Of a stretch of 33,062 nt of DNA, positions 30,476-33,062 are shown in pieces. The position numbers and the translations under genes are program-made. This stretch comes from an uncultured Eubacteriales bacterium. GTDB taxonomy: Bacteria > Bacillota > Clostridia > Oscillospirales > Oscillospiraceae. The stretch spans positions 1 through 33,062 of the forward strand of contig CATJWI010000102.1 in NCBI GenBank assembly GCA_949744075.1, in the 5' to 3' direction. Positions within the stretch are counted from its first letter, which is position 1; each line of letters starts with the position of its first letter. The notes under the pieces were generated by a model. It saw nothing but the letters and a program-made list of their open reading frames with translations. It made no database searches and had not been told where the DNA came from.

Positions 30476-31774
30476 ATGGATTGGAAAAAATATTATCAAG
30501 AGCACACGGTTACCGCGGATGAGGCGGTGTGCCATATTAAGTCCGGCAGCCGGATCATGGTGGAGGACACCACGGCCTACTCCGAGCACCTGATGGAAGC
30601 GATCGTCCGCAATAAAGAACAATTCCGGGATCTGGAGTTTGTCACCATGTTCAGCATGGATGACGAGGAGTATCTTCATCCGGGAATGGAGAAGTATTTT
30701 CGCCTAAACTCCTTCATGCTGAACAAAAACTCCCGGGGCCCCTATGAGGAAGGTCGGGCGGACTTTTCAGTCAGCCACTATGGCAGCCTGCCCCGGGTCC
30801 TTCGGGAGATCAAGCCGGTGGATGTGGCCCTGATCCAGGTGACCCCGCCTGATGAAAACGGCTATGTGAGTATGGGCTGCCAGGTAAACTACGCCCGCCC
30901 TGCGGTAGAGGTGGCATCCCTGGTCATCGCTCAGGTCAATGACCAGGTGCCCTATACATATGGGAAGACCCTACTCCATGTCTCTCAGATCGACTGGTTT
31001 GTTGAGCACTCCTCTCACTTGCACACGTTTATGCAAGGGGTCATTGACGATGTCTCTATGGCTATCGGCAAGCACTGTGCGGCGTTGATCGAAGACGGCT
31101 CTTGTCTGCAATTGGGCATGGGATCTATTCCGGACGCTGTTCTGTATGCCCTGGAGGACAAGAAGGATCTGGGCGTTTTTGCAGAGCTCTTCTCTGACGG
31201 TGTAATGCATCTGTTTAAGAAGGGCGTCATCACCAACAAATATTGCGGCGTGCGGCCTGGCAAAATGTGTGCCTCCCTGCTCAACGGCTCTGAGGAGTTG
31301 TTCAAATGGGCTGACCATAATCCCAACATTGAGTTCTACCCCATTGATTATATGAACGATCCAACCATCATTTCTCAGAACGACAAGATGGTGTCTATCA
31401 ACGGCTGTGCTTCCGTGGATCTCTATGGCCAGGTGGCTGCTGAGTTTATCAACGGCAAGCAGTATACCGGTATCGGCGGCCAGGTGGATTATATCCGGGG
31501 TGCTTTGATGTCCAAGGGCGGCAAGGCTATCCTGGCCATGAAGTCCACGACCAAAAACGATACCGTTTCTAAGATTATCCTGGAACATCCCGCCGGCACC
31601 GTTATTACCACGCCCCGCGCCGATGTGGACTACATTGTCACCGAGTACGGTTCCGCTCACCTGCGGGGCATGACCAACCGGGAGCGGGCACGGGCGCTGA
31701 TCAATATCGCACATCCCAAGTTCCGGGCTCAGCTTACCAAGGAGTATGAAGAGAAGCACCATGTGACGCTGTAA
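30476..31774 (+). CDS. Acetyl-CoA hydrolase/transferase-family CoA-transferase
   Basis: A 432-residue CoA-transferase of the acetyl-CoA hydrolase / 4-hydroxybutyrate CoA-transferase group. The catalytic glutamate that forms the glutamyl-CoA thioester is E237 in GVFAELFSDGV, matching Glu238 of AbfT. Other family blocks are DVALIQVTPPDENGYVSMG, LQLGMGSIPDAV, and GIGGQVDYIRGA. It likely moves CoA from an acyl-CoA product to the incoming hydroxy acid, saving ATP and priming it for the dehydratase. The order dehydratase, transporter, CoA-transferase, acyl-CoA dehydrogenase, etf resembles reductive 2-hydroxyacid fermentations. AAGGAGCAG precedes the ATG. Confidence 0.93.
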   Translation: MDWKKYYQEHTVTADEAVCHIKSGSRIMVEDTTAYSEHLMEAIVRNKEQFRDLEFVTMFSMDDEEYLHPGMEKYFRLNSFMLNKNSRGPYEEGRADFSVSHYGSLPRVLREIKPVDVALIQVTPPDENGYVSMGCQVNYARPAVEVASLVIAQVNDQVPYTYGKTLLHVSQIDWFVEHSSHLHTFMQGVIDDVSMAIGKHCAALIEDGSCLQLGMGSIPDAVLYALEDKKDLGVFAELFSDGVMHLFKKGVITNKYCGVRPGKMCASLLNGSEELFKWADHNPNIEFYPIDYMNDPTIISQNDKMVSINGCASVDLYGQVAAEFINGKQYTGIGGQVDYIRGALMSKGGKAILAMKSTTKNDTVSKIILEHPAGTVITTPRADVDYIVTEYGSAHLRGMTNRERARALINIAHPKFRAQLTKEYEEKHHVTL

Positions 31775-31806
31775 AGCGCAAAATCCGAAAGGCGGAAGAA
31801 AGAAAA

Positions 31807-32949
31807 GTGAATTTCCATTTTAACGAAGAAGAACAAGAGATCGTCGACATGCTCCACGACTTCGCGGTGAAGGAGGTGGCTCCCATCGCCGCCGAGGTGG
31901 ACGAGAACGAGCGCTTCCCTGAGGAGACCTGGCACAAGCTGGCCGATATGGGGATGATGGGGGTACCCTTTCCAGAGGAGTACGGCGGGGCCGGGCTGAG
32001 CTACCTGACCTATATCGGGGTCTGCGAGGAGCTGGCCAAGCATTGCGCCACCACCTCCGTTATGGTCTCCGCCCACAGCTCCCTGTGCTGCTGGCCTATC
32101 GCTGAGTTCGGCACCGAGGAGCAGAAGCGGAAATATCTGCCGCCTTTGCTCTCCGGGGAGAAGTTGGGAGCTTTTGGCCTCACTGAGCCCGGGGCGGGCA
32201 CCGACGCCGCCATGCAGAAGACCACCGCCGAGGACAAGGGGGACCACTGGGAGCTAAACGGCTCCAAGGTGTTTATCACCAACGCGGGCTTTGCCGGCAC
32301 CTTTGTGGTCTTTGCCATGACCGACAAGGAGAAAGGGACCAAGGGTATCTCCGCCTTCATTGTGGAGCGGGACTTCCCTGGCTTCAAAGTGGGGGCCCAT
32401 GAGAAGAAGATGGGCATCCGGGGCTCCTCCACCTGCGAGTTGGTTTTTGAAAACTGCATCGTTCCCAAGGAGAATCTGCTGGGAGAGGTAAATAAGGGGT
32501 TCAAGATCGCCATGATGACCCTGGATGGCGGCCGTATCGGCATCGGAGCTCAGGCTCTTGGCATCGCCCAGGCGGCCATTGACGAGTGCGTGAAGTACAC
32601 CAAGGAGCGGGTGCAGTTTGGCAAGCCCCTGTCCTCGTTCCAGAACACCCAGTTCCAGCTGGCGGACATGCAGGCCAGGGTGGACGCAGCCCGGCTGCTC
32701 ATTTACCGGGCGGCCCAGGCCAAGCAGGACCACGAGCCCTACAGTCATCTGGCGGCCATGGGTAAGCTGTACGCCTCGGAGGCGGCCAGCAATGTGACCC
32801 GGCGGTGCCTCCAGCTGGCGGGGGGCTACGGCTACACACGGGAGTATCCCTTTGAGCGGTTCATGCGGGACGCCAAGATCACTGAGATCTACGAGGGGAC
32901 CTCCGAGGTGCAGCGGATGGTCATCTCTGCCTGGATGGGCGTGAAGTAA
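31807..32949 (+). CDS. Acyl-CoA dehydrogenase (enoyl-CoA reductase role likely)
   Basis: A 380-residue flavoprotein of the short-chain acyl-CoA dehydrogenase type (butyryl-CoA dehydrogenase-like). Signatures are GAFGLTEPGAGTDA (FAD/substrate contact), VFITNAGFAGTF, KMGIRGSSTCEL, RVQFGKPLSSFQ, LQLAGGYGYTREYP, and the catalytic base E363 in ITEIYEGTSEVQR. In anaerobes with Etf next to it, the enzyme runs as an enoyl-CoA reductase, possibly electron-bifurcating. Here it could reduce the 2-enoyl-CoA made by the dehydratase. GTG at 31807 is the start (weak GGAAG/AAAGAAA site); no better start exists. etfB begins 29 bp after the stop. Confidence 0.94.
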   Translation: MNFHFNEEEQEIVDMLHDFAVKEVAPIAAEVDENERFPEETWHKLADMGMMGVPFPEEYGGAGLSYLTYIGVCEELAKHCATTSVMVSAHSSLCCWPIAEFGTEEQKRKYLPPLLSGEKLGAFGLTEPGAGTDAAMQKTTAEDKGDHWELNGSKVFITNAGFAGTFVVFAMTDKEKGTKGISAFIVERDFPGFKVGAHEKKMGIRGSSTCELVFENCIVPKENLLGEVNKGFKIAMMTLDGGRIGIGAQALGIAQAAIDECVKYTKERVQFGKPLSSFQNTQFQLADMQARVDAARLLIYRAAQAKQDHEPYSHLAAMGKLYASEAASNVTRRCLQLAGGYGYTREYPFERFMRDAKITEIYEGTSEVQRMVISAWMGVK

Positions 32950-32978
32950 AAATTTTATCCATTTAAGGAGGAAAAGAA

Positions 32979-33062
32979 ATGAACATTCTGGTCTGCGTGA
33001 AGCAGGTGCCGGACACGACGGAGATCAAGATCGATCCGGTGAAGAACACGCTGATCCGTGAC
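32979..33062 (+). CDS. etfB: Electron transfer flavoprotein beta subunit, start only
   Basis: The first 28 codons of EtfB: MNILVCVKQVPDTTEIKIDP, then KNTLIRD, a near-perfect match to clostridial EtfB N-termini. AAGGAGG is seven bases before the ATG. The gene runs off the window; etfA is expected next. EtfAB would exchange electrons with the preceding acyl-CoA dehydrogenase. Confidence 0.95.
   Translation, partial: MNILVCVKQVPDTTEIKIDPVKNTLIRD

Overview
The window looks like chromosome from an anaerobic, GC-rich member of the Bacillota, most likely an Oscillospiraceae-type gut bacterium (Flavonifractor/Lawsonibacter-like). This is inferred from strong AGGAGG ribosome sites, SleB-type cell-wall hydrolases, an SLH-domain protein, a YerC/TrpR-like regulator, clostridial-style 2-hydroxyacyl-CoA dehydratase genes and an acyl-CoA dehydrogenase followed by etfB. 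No rRNA, transposase, integrase, CRISPR array or phage gene was seen.

Region 1 (1-9.75 kb) is ordinary housekeeping and envelope DNA: the 3' end of an M13 metallopeptidase, an SLH/M15 peptidoglycan peptidase, a YdeI/OmpD-family protein, two paralogous SleB-type hydrolases with copper-amine-oxidase-like N-domains, a small unknown protein, an XRE regulator paired with a DUF2975 membrane protein, rpmB, a small membrane protein, a DUF3298-type protein, a yerC-methyltransferase-hslO operon and a Val-Asp-Thr tRNA cluster. Many promoters here have 17-bp spacers, and most genes end in clear intrinsic terminators.

Region 2 (9.83-11.94 kb) is a gene graveyard. Truncated, frameshifted pieces of a DeoD-type nucleoside phosphorylase, trmO, an unrecognised gene, azlC and ftsH are joined end to end. 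At least two joins look like microhomology junctions, and one nonsense codon sits directly before the FtsH HExxH motif.

Region 3 (12.0-33.06 kb, continuing past the window) is a large catabolic island. A FadR-type regulator (15.3 kb) faces a divergent operon: a GalB-like PIG-L family hydratase or deacetylase, an HpcH/HpaI-family aldolase with all HpaI catalytic residues, and an iron alcohol dehydrogenase. On its own strand follow an IlvD/Edd dehydratase, a quinate/shikimate dehydrogenase-like AroE homologue, a TRAP transporter (P-Q-M), a metal-dependent cyclase-family hydrolase and an SDR. After a bidirectional terminator come a divergent pair, the BadF/HgdC-type activator ATPase (minus) and the two 2-hydroxyacyl-CoA dehydratase subunits (plus), then a second TRAP transporter (P-Q-M), a family-I-like CoA-transferase, an acyl-CoA dehydrogenase and the start of etfB.

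The parts fit an anaerobic organic-acid fermentation. TRAP uptake of a carboxylate is followed by dehydration and redox steps (IlvD-like, AroE-like, SDR). An oxidative branch would use hydratase, aldolase and alcohol dehydrogenase. A reductive branch would use CoA-transferase, radical dehydration of a 2-hydroxyacyl-CoA, and reduction of the enoyl-CoA by acyl-CoA dehydrogenase/Etf. The AroE-like enzyme keeps the shikimate/quinate-binding residues, and quinate is itself a 2-hydroxy acid, so a quinate/shikimate-type hydroaromatic acid is one attractive substrate. A tricarboxylate or oxo-acid of the gallate lower pathway is another. Neither is proven by the sequence.
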